Below are positions 1 to 12,191 of a stretch of DNA of 64,000 nucleotides, one piece after another. A model generated the notes under the pieces. The model saw only the letters and a program-made list of their open reading frames with translations. It did not search any database and was not told the DNA's origin. This DNA is from an uncultured Pelagibacteraceae bacterium (lineage in GTDB: Bacteria > Pseudomonadota > Alphaproteobacteria > Pelagibacterales > Pelagibacteraceae), in the NCBI GenBank assembly GCA_902591755.1, contig CACJBX010000004.1, forward strand, positions 1-64,000, written 5' to 3'. Position numbers and translations under genes: made by a program. Position 1 is the stretch's first letter. Each line of letters starts with the position of its first letter.

Positions 1-1003
1 TTAAAGCTTCGAGGGGATTTTGACCTCCCTTGGGAACTAAGGAACCACCTAAAAAAACAACATTACTGATTTCGTAAAATGATTTACTTTCCCCATAACT
101 ATCTACTACATAAATATCACAGTCATTAAGGTTTTTTTTATTTTCACTGTGTTTTATGTATTTCAAACTTTTCTTCTTCAACATCTGAATAATTTCATCA
201 GTCCTCTCTACATGTCTTGGAATAATGATTGTAATTAATTTAGGGATCTTTTTTTTAAATTTAATGTGTAAATTAGCAAAAATTTCTTCTTCGTTTTGAT
301 GCGTACTAGCTGAACAAAAAACTACTTTATTTCTAAAATATTGTTTTTTGATATTTTTAACACTATTACTTTCATTGTTAATAAATTTAAGATTTCCTAA
401 AAATTTTAACTTTTTAACACCTAGTCGTTTAAGATATACAAAAGTTTCTTTGTTTTGTGGAAATATGTAATCGAACTTTTCTAAAATTTTTTTACCAAAG
501 AATCTTATAGAAGACCATCTTTTAAAAGATCTTTCGCTCATTCTGGCATTTGTTAACACAACTGTAATTTTTCTTCTTTTTAACTCAGAGATCATTTCTG
601 GCCATATCTCAGACTCTACAAAAATAGCAGTCGATGGACCCCAATGATCTAAAAAATTTTTTATTATTAATATATTATCTAAAGGATAAAACTGATGAAC
701 TGTCTTTTTAAATTTAAATTTTTCAAATATTTTTGATGAACTTAAAGTGGAAGTTGTAACTAATATTTGTTTGATAATTAATTTTTTTTCAAATGCCTGA
801 ATTAATGGAATTACACTTAATAATTCACCTACGCTAGAACAATGAAACCAAACTAGTTTTCCTTGATATCTCTTTTTTTTATTTATTGAAAATTTTTCTA
901 AAAATCTAATCGGATTTTCTTTTTTTTTAAATATTCTATAGACTATTATTAATGGGGACAAAATAATAACTATATAAACTAAAAAACTATAGATTGTTCT
1001 CAT
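1..1003 (-). CDS. waaA: 3-deoxy-D-manno-octulosonic acid (Kdo) transferase, 3' end truncated by window edge
   Basis: Not in ORF track because it runs off the window. Reverse strand from ATG at 1003 reads MRTIYSFLVYIVIILSPLIIVYRIFKKKENPIRF...KLVWFHCSSVGELLSVIPLI...ESEIWPEMI...LTNARMSERSFKRW and ends at the edge with GGQNPLEAL, typical of KdtA/WaaA. Confidence 0.9.
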   Translation of the reverse strand, partial: MRTIYSFLVYIVIILSPLIIVYRIFKKKENPIRFLEKFSINKKKRYQGKLVWFHCSSVGELLSVIPLIQAFEKKLIIKQILVTTSTLSSSKIFEKFKFKKTVHQFYPLDNILIIKNFLDHWGPSTAIFVESEIWPEMISELKRRKITVVLTNARMSERSFKRWSSIRFFGKKILEKFDYIFPQNKETFVYLKRLGVKKLKFLGNLKFINNESNSVKNIKKQYFRNKVVFCSASTHQNEEEIFANLHIKFKKKIPKLITIIIPRHVERTDEIIQMLKKKSLKYIKHSENKKNLNDCDIYVVDSYGESKSFYEISNVVFLGGSLVPKGGQNPLEAL

Positions 1004-2742
1004 TAATTCTTTTGAATTTGTTTTTCGTAAAAATTCTTATAAATTTCTGAAGTTTTAATCAACTCATCATGTCTTCCATCTCCGATTACTTTGCCCCCAT
1101 CAATTACATAAATTTTATCTGAATTTAAAATTGTTGATAGCCTGTGAGCAATAACTAGAGTAGTTCTTCCCTTAGTTAAAAAATTTATTGCATCCTGAAT
1201 TTTTTGCTCTGTATCAGCATCTAAAGAAGACGTTGCCTCGTCCAATAGAATAATTTTACTTTTTTTCAAGATCGCTCTTGCAATCGAAAGCCTTTGCTTC
1301 TCACCCCCAGACAATCTAATTCCATTTTCTCCTATGAGGGTATCATATTTTTTTGGAAGCATATCAATGAATTCTTCTGAATGAGATAATTTTGCAGCCT
1401 CCTTTATTTGCTCATCAGTTGCGTCTAAATTTGCATATTTAATATTATTTAAAATTGTGTCATCAAACAAAGTTGTTTCCTGACTTACAAGTGAAATATT
1501 GTTTCTGAGGGATGATAATCTTTTCGAATAAATTGATTGGTTATCAATTAATACATCTCCATTTTGTGGGTCGTAAAATCGAGGTATCAAGTTTAATATT
1601 GTAGATTTTCCAGCTCCGCTATGGCCAACTAGGGACGTCATTTTCCCCCCTGAAATAATTAAATTTATATCCTGAAGAACAACCCTGTTCTCATGATCAT
1701 AGCTAAAATTTACTTTTTTAAATTCAATATTTCCATTGTTTATATTAATTTTTTCTAAACTTGTATCTTCAATAATTTTTTCTTTGAGATCTATTATAGG
1801 CAATATTCTTCTCGCACCAGCCAAACCTTGATTAATGGTAATGTTAAGTGTCGCAAGAGATCTTACAGGCTGATATGCCAACATCATTGCAGCTAAAAAT
1901 GAAAAAAAATTTCCAACACTCAACTCATCATTAACTATGAGTTTACCTGAATAAAAAATTAGTATTGCAATCATTATACCAGTTAGAACTTCCATTATCG
2001 GCGAAGATCTTGCATATATTAACTGTAATTTTATTCCTTTATTCATAAGTTCTTTTAAAGCTGTATCAGCTTTGGCTGTCTCATATGATTCTTTTTGAAA
2101 TATTTTCATTAATTTATGATTTTTAAAAATTTCAATCAAATAAGTATTAAGTATACCAGCTCTATCCATTGCCTCCGTTGTTATTTTTGTTATTCTTCTC
2201 CCCAAAATATTCGCAAAGAAACTCGCTAATGGGATCATCACTATTGCGACAAGTGATAACTTCCAATTTTGGTAAAACATTACAGTCAATAATCCAATCA
2301 AAGTTAAAGTATCTTTAAACAAATTTAGTATCGCTACACTTACTAAACCCGCCATGAAATTTACATCATTAGTAAGATTGGTTATTATTTTACCCGAATG
2401 TCTTTTATCAATAAAATTAGTGTCTGCTTTAATTAACGACTTCATCATATCGATTCGCAGAGCTTTTCTAATTTCTTCAGAGACTTTTATGATTATGGCT
2501 TTCGTACCATAAAGTGATGCCCCTTTAGCTGCAAACGCAATCATAATTAAGAAAGGAATTATTAAAATTAAACTTTGGTCCTTATTTAAAAAAATCTTTT
2601 CAATTGCTGGGTCAAGAAGGTAGGCAATAGATGAGGTGCTGCCAGCAAGAATTAACGAAAAAATTAAAGCAATAATAAATTTATCTAAAAACTTTCTTGT
2701 ATAATCTCTATACAATCGTTTAAGTATTTCAGAATTTTTCAT
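1003..2742 (-). CDS. msbA: ABC transporter, ATP-binding/permease, lipid A exporter MsbA-like
   Basis: 579 aa; N-terminal TM domain, Walker A GHSGAGKST, signature LSGGEKQR, Walker B IILLDEATSSLD; adjacent to waaA. Confidence 0.85.
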   Translation of the reverse strand: MKNSEILKRLYRDYTRKFLDKFIIALIFSLILAGSTSSIAYLLDPAIEKIFLNKDQSLILIIPFLIMIAFAAKGASLYGTKAIIIKVSEEIRKALRIDMMKSLIKADTNFIDKRHSGKIITNLTNDVNFMAGLVSVAILNLFKDTLTLIGLLTVMFYQNWKLSLVAIVMIPLASFFANILGRRITKITTEAMDRAGILNTYLIEIFKNHKLMKIFQKESYETAKADTALKELMNKGIKLQLIYARSSPIMEVLTGIMIAILIFYSGKLIVNDELSVGNFFSFLAAMMLAYQPVRSLATLNITINQGLAGARRILPIIDLKEKIIEDTSLEKININNGNIEFKKVNFSYDHENRVVLQDINLIISGGKMTSLVGHSGAGKSTILNLIPRFYDPQNGDVLIDNQSIYSKRLSSLRNNISLVSQETTLFDDTILNNIKYANLDATDEQIKEAAKLSHSEEFIDMLPKKYDTLIGENGIRLSGGEKQRLSIARAILKKSKIILLDEATSSLDADTEQKIQDAINFLTKGRTTLVIAHRLSTILNSDKIYVIDGGKVIGDGRHDELIKTSEIYKNFYEKQIQKN

Positions 2743-3608
2743 TAAAAATACCCACCTATCAAAATATTCAAAAAAACTAAAAATCCTAAAAAATTATTAC
2801 TTTTAAATTTTCTCAAACATACCTTTGGATTTGAAATATCCAAAGGTCTTATTTGAAAGACTATTAAATGAAAAAAAATTAAAACTGAGAATATAAAATA
2901 ATAAAAACTATAAGACATCAGTACTCCAATTAGAAAAATAGATAAATAAAAAATTAAATAACATAAAAGTAAAAATGATTTTGGACTTTTTTTGAACTTT
3001 ATTGATGTAGATTTTACTCCTATAATTTCGTCGTCTTTAATATCTTGAAATCCATATATAGTGTCGTAACCGAGTGTCCAAAATATGGCTCCAAAATAAA
3101 AAAAAAGTGGATAATAGCTGAATTCATTTGTTAAAGAAACCCATGCCATTAATAAACCATAGTTAAATGTGAGACCTAAAAACAGCTGTGGCCAATAAGT
3201 GAATCTCTTCATTAACGGATAAGAAAATGCAAAAGGCATAGAGGCCAATCCCAATAAAATTGTATTTTGATTAAATTGTATTAAAATTATAAAAGCTGAT
3301 AGGCATAAAAGAAAAACATAAATTAAACTTCTTTGTACAGAAATTTTTCCAGACGCAATGGGTCTATTTTTTGTTCTATCGACCATAGCATCAATTTTTC
3401 TATCAAGAATATCGTTCACAATACAACCTGCTGATCTCATCAATACAGCCCCACAAAAAAATAAAAAACAATGTTTTAAAAAGATGTAATTATTATTAGA
3501 AAACTGAAGTGCTAGAGCAAGACCCCAAAGACATGGCCAAAACAAAAGCATAAAGCCTATTGGTTTTTTGAGTCTTGTTAATTCTAAAAATATTTCAAAG
3601 TTTTTCAT
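2742..3608 (-). CDS. ubiA: 4-hydroxybenzoate polyprenyltransferase
   Basis: UbiA prenyltransferase motifs: MRSAGCIVNDILDRKIDAMVDRTKNRPIASG and GYDTIYGFQDIKDDEIIGVKST. Confidence 0.93.
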   Translation of the reverse strand: MKNFEIFLELTRLKKPIGFMLLFWPCLWGLALALQFSNNNYIFLKHCFLFFCGAVLMRSAGCIVNDILDRKIDAMVDRTKNRPIASGKISVQRSLIYVFLLCLSAFIILIQFNQNTILLGLASMPFAFSYPLMKRFTYWPQLFLGLTFNYGLLMAWVSLTNEFSYYPLFFYFGAIFWTLGYDTIYGFQDIKDDEIIGVKSTSIKFKKSPKSFLLLCYLIFYLSIFLIGVLMSYSFYYFIFSVLIFFHLIVFQIRPLDISNPKVCLRKFKSNNFLGFLVFLNILIGGYF

Positions 3609-3661
3609 GATAATTTACTTGTAAATAACAAAGCATCGTTTCATAATCAAATTGATTCGCT

Positions 3662-4069
3662 ATGGATATTGATTACACAGTTACAGCCCTAATGTTTCCT
3701 GCAATTCCACTCATTATGGGTGTTTATAGTAACAGATTTCATACATTAAGTAATTTGATAAGAAAAATTCATGATGAGCACGTTTTTGAAAAGCACACTC
3801 CACCTGAATGGAAAAACCAATTAATAAATCTAAATGACAGGATAAGCGTATTAAAGCTTACAATTATGTTTTCAGCATTTGGATTTTTATTCAATATGTT
3901 AACAGTGTTTGCGCTTTATTTAGATAAAATTTTAGTTGCTAGAATTATTTTCGGATCTTGTTGTCTATCAATGATGGTCTCTATAGTTTTTTTTATAAGA
4001 GAAATTCAGATTTCAACTAAAGCTCTAAAGTTACATATTTCAGATATGGATGTGCAGTTTAAGGAGTGA
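3662..4069 (+). CDS. DUF2721-like membrane protein
   Basis: 135 aa, several predicted TM segments; overall pattern resembles the DUF2721 family. Confidence 0.6.
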   Translation: MDIDYTVTALMFPAIPLIMGVYSNRFHTLSNLIRKIHDEHVFEKHTPPEWKNQLINLNDRISVLKLTIMFSAFGFLFNMLTVFALYLDKILVARIIFGSCCLSMMVSIVFFIREIQISTKALKLHISDMDVQFKE

Positions 4070-5030
4070 TTATTGCGGGGCCTAAAATTTTTCTTCCTTC
4101 TAAATCTAGGTGAGCAATAGATGCATCTTTCAAAGCATATTTTTTAAATATCTCAACTTTTACAGCTCCAGATTTAACCATTTCAAAAAGTTTATTTGAT
4201 GCTTCATCTAACTCCGCCCTTGTAGAAGTATAGTGTGCAATACTTGGTCTTGTAAGATATAACCCTTTTGGTGCTATAAGTTTTCCAACATCAACTGGAT
4301 CTAATTTTCCTGATGCATTTCCAAATGAAACCATTGTTCCACGCATTTTTAAACACCCAAGTGAATTTTCAAGAGTATTTTTTCCCACCCCGTCATACAC
4401 TACTGGCAAACCTTCATTATTTGTTAATTCTAAAACTTTATCTTTAAAGTTTTCTTTATTGTAATTAATTACCTCATCACATCCAAATTTTTTTGCTAGC
4501 TTAATTTTTTCCTCTGATCCAACTGTTCCTATTACTTTGCAGCCTAAACTTTTAGCCCACTGGCAAAAAATTTGACCAACTCCACCAGCTGCAGCGTGGA
4601 ATAAAACTGTTTGACCTTTTTTAACTGGATACGTTTTGTGGAGAAGATAAAAAGTTGTTAAACCTTTGGTCATTAAACAAGCTACAATCTCAAGATCTAT
4701 TCCATCTGGTACTTTAACTAAATTTTTTGTTGGGTAAATTCTATGCGTCGAATATGAACCAAGTGGTGCAGCTGCGTATGCTACCTTATCACCTTCTTTA
4801 AAATCTTTTACACCTGGCCCAACTTTTTCTATTATTCCTGCTCCTTCAAGTCCAATACCTGATGGAAGTGGGACAGGATATAATCCTGACCTATGATATG
4901 TATCAATAAAGTTTAAACCTATAGCTGAATGCTTTATTAACACTTCATTCTCTTTAGGTTCAGATATAGACAATTTTTCGTATTTTAAAACCTCAGGACC
5001 CCCAGTTTTTGAAAAATTTATAGAATGCAT
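4059..5030 (-). CDS. NADPH:quinone reductase / zinc-independent medium-chain alcohol dehydrogenase
   Basis: GLNFIDTYHRSGLYPVPLPSGIGLEGAGIIEKVG and HAAAGGVGQIFCQWAK motifs of QOR. Confidence 0.9.
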   Translation of the reverse strand: MHSINFSKTGGPEVLKYEKLSISEPKENEVLIKHSAIGLNFIDTYHRSGLYPVPLPSGIGLEGAGIIEKVGPGVKDFKEGDKVAYAAAPLGSYSTHRIYPTKNLVKVPDGIDLEIVACLMTKGLTTFYLLHKTYPVKKGQTVLFHAAAGGVGQIFCQWAKSLGCKVIGTVGSEEKIKLAKKFGCDEVINYNKENFKDKVLELTNNEGLPVVYDGVGKNTLENSLGCLKMRGTMVSFGNASGKLDPVDVGKLIAPKGLYLTRPSIAHYTSTRAELDEASNKLFEMVKSGAVKVEIFKKYALKDASIAHLDLEGRKILGPAIITP

Positions 5031-5873
5031 TTAATATTTTGCGAAAGTGCCGTTTTGGTAATCATTTATTGCCTCAATAATCTCAGCTTTCGTATTCATC
5101 ACGAATGGACCGCCTCTAGCTATTGGTTCTCCAATTGGTTTGCCTGCAATAAATAAAAATTCGCTTTCTTTTTCAGCTTTAATTTGAAGATTCTTTCCTT
5201 TTTTTAACAATATCAAATTTGAGTCGCTTGTTTTTTCATGATTTGACTTACCAACTTTAATTTGACCTTTAAGCAAATAAATAAATGAATTATGTCCTTC
5301 TGGAACCTCACAAGTAAATTCTTTTTCATTTTTTAAAACTATATGAAAGTAAATTGGTGCAACGTTATGATTTTTTTCAGGACCCTCAATATCTTTGAAC
5401 TTACCTGCAATCACCTTAACTACTTTTTCGTCATCACTAAAAGTTCCAAGCTCCTTATTTTTAATATAAATATATTCAGGTTTATTTTTTTTTAATTTTG
5501 CGGGCATATTTATCCACAATTGAAATCCAAGTAATTGACCATCAGACATTGCAGGCATTTCAGAATGTATTATTCCTCTTCCAGTTTTCATCCATTGCAC
5601 ATCTCCTGATGACATAATTCCTTTAGCACCAGTGCTATCCTCATGCTCAAATTTTCCTTTAAGCATGTAAGTAACTGTTTCAATACCTCTGTGAGGATGA
5701 GGTGGAAAACCTGCAACATAATCATCTTTATTTTCTGAACCAAATTCATCTAGCATTAAAAATGGATCAATATAATCTGCTTCCGGTGTTCCTATACTTC
5801 TTTTAAGTTTTACACCTGCACCATCAGATGTCTCAATAGATTTAACAATTTTTTTGATTTCAATATTTGACAT
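5031..5873 (-). CDS. Pirin family protein
   Basis: DPFLMLDEFG...GFPPHPHRGIETVTYMLKG...GDVQWMKTGRGIIHSEMP pirin cupin signature. Confidence 0.93.
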   Translation of the reverse strand: MSNIEIKKIVKSIETSDGAGVKLKRSIGTPEADYIDPFLMLDEFGSENKDDYVAGFPPHPHRGIETVTYMLKGKFEHEDSTGAKGIMSSGDVQWMKTGRGIIHSEMPAMSDGQLLGFQLWINMPAKLKKNKPEYIYIKNKELGTFSDDEKVVKVIAGKFKDIEGPEKNHNVAPIYFHIVLKNEKEFTCEVPEGHNSFIYLLKGQIKVGKSNHEKTSDSNLILLKKGKNLQIKAEKESEFLFIAGKPIGEPIARGGPFVMNTKAEIIEAINDYQNGTFAKY

Positions 5874-5893
5874 GGCTTTAGTTTAATTATGTT

Positions 5894-6550
5894 TCAAACT
5901 ATTTCAAGTAGTCCTTTTAAATTTTTAATTTCTTTTTTTGGTTTATAATCAAGGTTATCAAAATGAGAGTTGTTACGGTTAACCCAGACAGCGTTGTAAC
6001 CAAAATTGCCACCACCTGATACATCCCAAGTATTAGCACTCAAAAAAACAACTTCTTCGGGTTGAATTTTATATTTATTAACTGGAAGATCGTAAACCCT
6101 TGAGTCAGGCTTGTAAATTTTCACCTCCTCAATTGAAAAAAGATCATCAAAAGCATCTAAATTGTTGGTGCTTACCAACTCATTAATTAAACCTGGAGTA
6201 CCGTTTGAAAGTATCGCGAGCTTAAGATTTTTCTTTTTTAAATTTGTTAAAACCTCTTTTACTTCAGGATAAGGGGATAAAACTTTATAAAGGTTAAGCA
6301 ATTCACTTTTCATGTTTTTATCTATATTAAAAATTTTCATAGATTTATCCAAACTATCTTCAGTTATTTGCCAGAAGTTTTTATGTCTTTTCATTAAACT
6401 TCTCAGCCAAGTATATTCAAGTTGTGTAGTTCGCCAAAAATTTGCAAAAGCTTCCCACTTATCTCCTATTTTATGTTTACATTTTTCTGCCGCCGAATTT
6501 ACGTCAAATAATGTTCCATAAGCATCAAATACTATTGCTTTAAAATCCAT
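5894..6550 (-). CDS. Haloacid dehalogenase type II (HAD superfamily)
   Basis: FDAYGTLFDVNSAAE, LAILSNGT, KPDSRVYDLP, VVFLSANTWDVSGG motifs. Confidence 0.9.
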   Translation of the reverse strand: MDFKAIVFDAYGTLFDVNSAAEKCKHKIGDKWEAFANFWRTTQLEYTWLRSLMKRHKNFWQITEDSLDKSMKIFNIDKNMKSELLNLYKVLSPYPEVKEVLTNLKKKNLKLAILSNGTPGLINELVSTNNLDAFDDLFSIEEVKIYKPDSRVYDLPVNKYKIQPEEVVFLSANTWDVSGGGNFGYNAVWVNRNNSHFDNLDYKPKKEIKNLKGLLEIV

Positions 6551-6564
6551 ACTTAAATTTAAGT
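6551..6564. repeat. 14-bp perfect palindrome ACTTAAATTTAAGT in the HAD/rsmE divergent region
   Basis: Direct reading; immediately upstream of the HAD gene start. Confidence 0.5.
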
Positions 6565-6585
6565 TTTTATATTATAATATATTCT

Positions 6586-7293
6586 ATGAATATTAGATTA
6601 TATCACCCAAACAGTATAGTCGAAAATACAACCAAGTCCCTATCAAGGGAACATAGTCATTATGTAGCAAACGTAATGAGACTTAAATTAGGTTCCCGTA
6701 TAAATTTTTTTAATAAAGATGGAGAGTGGGAAGGTGAAATAATTTTTATTCAAAAAGATAAGGTTGAAGTAAAATTTATAAAAAAAATAAAAGAAGCAAA
6801 TAATTCATCCAAAATTGAACTTGCTATTTGTTTAGTCAAAAAAACCCCAATGGAAAATATTTTACAAAAGTCTACCGAACTAGGAGTGAGTAAAATAATT
6901 CCAATTGTTTCGGAGAGAACAGAAGTTAAAGACTTAAATTATGAAAGAGCAAAAAAAATAGTTATTGAAGCCACAGAACAATCCAATCAATTAAACCCTC
7001 CAGAAATTTCAGAAATCAAAAAACTTAAAGATTTTCTAAAAAACTTAGATAGTTCCTCCAAACTACTATTTGCCGATGTGAATTCTCAAAATATTTTAAA
7101 AGATGATAATATTAAAAAAGGAGCTTTAAGTGTTTTGATAGGACCGGAAGGTGATTTTTCACCAGCTGAACGCGAGTCGATTTTGAAAGTTCCTAATGTG
7201 AAATCTTTTACTATATCTAAAAATATTTTAAGGTCAGATACTGCCGTTATAACCGCTATTTCATTAGTGAATTTTGTCTATTTCAATTCGTAA
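6586..7293 (+). CDS. rsmE: 16S rRNA (uracil(1498)-N(3))-methyltransferase
   Basis: EHSHYVANVMRLKLG, TERTEVKDLN, LIGPEGDFSPAERE, ILRSDTAVITAISLV motifs. Confidence 0.93.
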   Translation: MNIRLYHPNSIVENTTKSLSREHSHYVANVMRLKLGSRINFFNKDGEWEGEIIFIQKDKVEVKFIKKIKEANNSSKIELAICLVKKTPMENILQKSTELGVSKIIPIVSERTEVKDLNYERAKKIVIEATEQSNQLNPPEISEIKKLKDFLKNLDSSSKLLFADVNSQNILKDDNIKKGALSVLIGPEGDFSPAERESILKVPNVKSFTISKNILRSDTAVITAISLVNFVYFNS

Positions 7294-7301
7294 TTGTCGC
7301 A

Positions 7302-7325
7302 TTAATTGAATTTGTTAATTGAATT
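7302..7325 (+). repeat. Two direct copies of TTAATTGAATT, 13-bp period, upstream of coxB
   Basis: Copies at 7302-7312 and 7315-7325, about 27 bp before the coxB ATG. Confidence 0.5.
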
Positions 7326-7351
7326 AAAAACTGTATAAAAACGAGATAAAA

Positions 7352-9803
<2,452 letters not shown>

Positions 9804-9816
9804 TTATTGGCATTAG

Positions 9817-10728
9817 ATGACAACTTATAATTCTAGAGCAAAAAGTATTTCACTATTTGATGCATCCATTTTCTTAGAATTGCTAAGACTGATGAAACCT
9901 AGAGTAATGTCATTGGTGATATTTACCTGTGCGGTTGGTTTATTAACTGCTCCGGGTGAAATCAGTTTTGTTAAATCAATAATAAACATTTTCTTTGTGA
10001 CACTTGGTGCTGGAGCAGCAGGGGCTCTTAATATGTGGTATGAGGCAGATTTAGATAAACTAATGAGCAGAACATGTTTAAGGCCTCTTCCAACAGGAAA
10101 ACTAAAAAAAAAACATGCACTTATTTTTGGGATAGTCCTTTCGGTAGTTTCAGTTGTAGGACTTTACTATTTTTCAAACCTGCTGTCTGCTTTAGTATTA
10201 CTCTTTACAATTAGTTTTTATTTATTTGTTTATACAATTTGGCTTAAAAGAAGAACACCACAAAACATAGTAATTGGTGGAGCATCTGGCGCGTTGCCCC
10301 CTGTAATTGGATGGACAATTGTTACTAATTCTTTAGGTTTGGAAGCGCTATCATTTTTCTTGATAATATTTTTTTGGACACCTTCACATTTTTGGGCTTT
10401 AAGCTTGTATAAAGTAGGTGACTACAAAAGAGCCAAAATTCCAATGTTACCAGTTACAAATGGTATAGAAAATACAAAAAAAAATATTTTTGTATACTCA
10501 CTTTTAATGCTTCCGACATTGGCGCTACCTTACATAATAGGTTTTGTTGGAGAATTATTTCTCATTAGCACCTTTGGCCTTACAATTTATTATATTTTAT
10601 TGTGTTTTGCTTTATTAAAAACAAAAAAGGACTCTTTTGATTTACAAAAAGCCAAAAAAGTTTTTGGGTATTCAATCTTTTACTTGTTTTTTATATTTGT
10701 ATTATTTTTAATTGATAAATTATTCTAA
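9817..10728 (+). CDS. ctaB: Protoheme IX farnesyltransferase
   Basis: UbiA superfamily; MKPRVMSLVIFT, NMWYEADLDKLMSRTCLRPLP; position in cox operon. Confidence 0.95.
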   Translation: MTTYNSRAKSISLFDASIFLELLRLMKPRVMSLVIFTCAVGLLTAPGEISFVKSIINIFFVTLGAGAAGALNMWYEADLDKLMSRTCLRPLPTGKLKKKHALIFGIVLSVVSVVGLYYFSNLLSALVLLFTISFYLFVYTIWLKRRTPQNIVIGGASGALPPVIGWTIVTNSLGLEALSFFLIIFFWTPSHFWALSLYKVGDYKRAKIPMLPVTNGIENTKKNIFVYSLLMLPTLALPYIIGFVGELFLISTFGLTIYYILLCFALLKTKKDSFDLQKAKKVFGYSIFYLFFIFVLFLIDKLF

Positions 10729-10850
10729 TGGAAGTTGATAAAAAAATTAAAAAGAAAAATATATTTACTGCTATTGGACTTATAGTATTTATCTTATTAC
10801 TTTTTATATTTACACTTTACAATGTTGGAGTTTTTGAAAGAGCCATATGA
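10728..10850 (+). CDS. CoxF/CtaF-like 40-aa single-TM protein of the cytochrome oxidase operon
   Basis: Below the ORF-track size cut-off. ATG at 10728 overlaps the ctaB stop; reads MEVDKKIKKKNIFTAIGLIVFILLLFIFTLYNVGVFERAI*; TGA at 10848-10850 overlaps the ctaG ATG at 10847. Basic N-terminus plus one TM helix, in the ctaB-ctaG position where alphaproteobacteria carry a small oxidase accessory protein. Confidence 0.75.
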   Translation: MEVDKKIKKKNIFTAIGLIVFILLLFIFTLYNVGVFERAI

Positions 10851-11392
10851 TTAGTAAAAAAAACCTAACGCCATTAATTTTATCTTTAATATTCTTTCTA
10901 ATGCTGGGATTATCATTTGCCGCTGTTCCACTATATGATTTATTCTGCCGTGTCACAGGATTTGGGGGCACTACTCAAATCTCAAAAGAAGCTCCAAAAA
11001 TAGTAATTGATGAACCTGTTAGAGTAAGATTTGACACAAATGTTCAAACAGACTTGGCTTGGAATTTTAAAGCTAATAAATCTTTATACGATATAAAACC
11101 AGGCAAGGTTTATAAAGTTGAGTTTGAGGTAGAAAACTTTGGAAAAGAACCATCAAGTGGAGTTGCAAGTTACAACGTATCCCCATCAACCTTTGGACAA
11201 TATTTTAATAAACTAGGATGTTTTTGTTTTGAAAAACAAACTCTTAAAAGTGGAGAAAAAATGAGTTATATTTTAACTTTCTATTTAGATCCTGAAATGG
11301 TAAATGATCCAAAAACTAAAAACATTGATGATATCACAATGTCATATACATTTTTTTCTTCTGACTATTATAAACAATCAAAGGTTAATTAA
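10847..11392 (+). CDS. ctaG: Cytochrome c oxidase assembly protein CtaG/Cox11
   Basis: AAVPLYDLFCRVTGFGGTTQ and LGCFCFEKQTLKSGE copper motif. Confidence 0.96.
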   Translation: MISKKNLTPLILSLIFFLMLGLSFAAVPLYDLFCRVTGFGGTTQISKEAPKIVIDEPVRVRFDTNVQTDLAWNFKANKSLYDIKPGKVYKVEFEVENFGKEPSSGVASYNVSPSTFGQYFNKLGCFCFEKQTLKSGEKMSYILTFYLDPEMVNDPKTKNIDDITMSYTFFSSDYYKQSKVN

Positions 11393-11394
11393 AT

Positions 11395-12186
11395 ATGAGC
11401 TCTAAAGATCAAAAACATGATTACCACTTGGTTGATCCAAGTCCGTGGCCAATCTATACATCTTTTGCTACCTTAATTACTGCTGTGGGATCAGTTTATT
11501 ATTTTCACTCAAAAGTCATGTGGGCTATGTTACTTGGTTTCGCTCTTTTAATTTATGGGGCATACATGTGGTTCAGAGATGTTGTTAATGAAGCTGAACA
11601 TCAAGGTCACCATACACCAGTTGTTCAGATACATCATCGTTATGGAATGACATTGTTTATAGCATCTGAAGTAATGTTTTTTGTTGCCTGGTTTTGGGCT
11701 TACTTTGATGCCAGTTTGTATCCAAGCGCTTTTGTTGGTGGAGTTTGGCCGCCAAAAGATATTGAAGTTTTTAATCCGTGGGACATTCCATTAATCAACA
11801 CTCTAGTTTTACTATTATCTGGAACAACTGTTACATGGGCTCACCACTCTTTGTTAGAAGATGATAGAAAAGGTTTTATTCAAGGCTTATGGGCAACAGT
11901 TCTACTAGGTTTCTTTTTTACTCTTCTTCAAATATATGAGTATCAACATGCGAGTTTTGATTTTTCAGGGCACATATACGGTGCAACATTTTATATGGCC
12001 ACAGGCTTTCATGGCTTTCACGTGGTAATTGGAACTATCTTTTTAGCTGTTTGTTTGTGGAGAGGAAAACTTGGTCATTTTAATAAGGATCATCATTTTG
12101 GATTTGAAGCTGCAGCATGGTACTGGCATTTTGTTGATGTAGTTTGGTTGTTTTTATTTGCAGCAATCTACGTTTGGGGAAGCTAA
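11395..12186 (+). CDS. coxC: Cytochrome c oxidase subunit III
   Basis: HDYHLVDPSPWPIYTSF; EVMFFVAWFWAYF; GFHGFHVVIGTIFL; AAAWYWHFVDVVWLFLF. Confidence 0.97.
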   Translation: MSSKDQKHDYHLVDPSPWPIYTSFATLITAVGSVYYFHSKVMWAMLLGFALLIYGAYMWFRDVVNEAEHQGHHTPVVQIHHRYGMTLFIASEVMFFVAWFWAYFDASLYPSAFVGGVWPPKDIEVFNPWDIPLINTLVLLLSGTTVTWAHHSLLEDDRKGFIQGLWATVLLGFFFTLLQIYEYQHASFDFSGHIYGATFYMATGFHGFHVVIGTIFLAVCLWRGKLGHFNKDHHFGFEAAAWYWHFVDVVWLFLFAAIYVWGS

Positions 12187-12191
12187 TTTAA

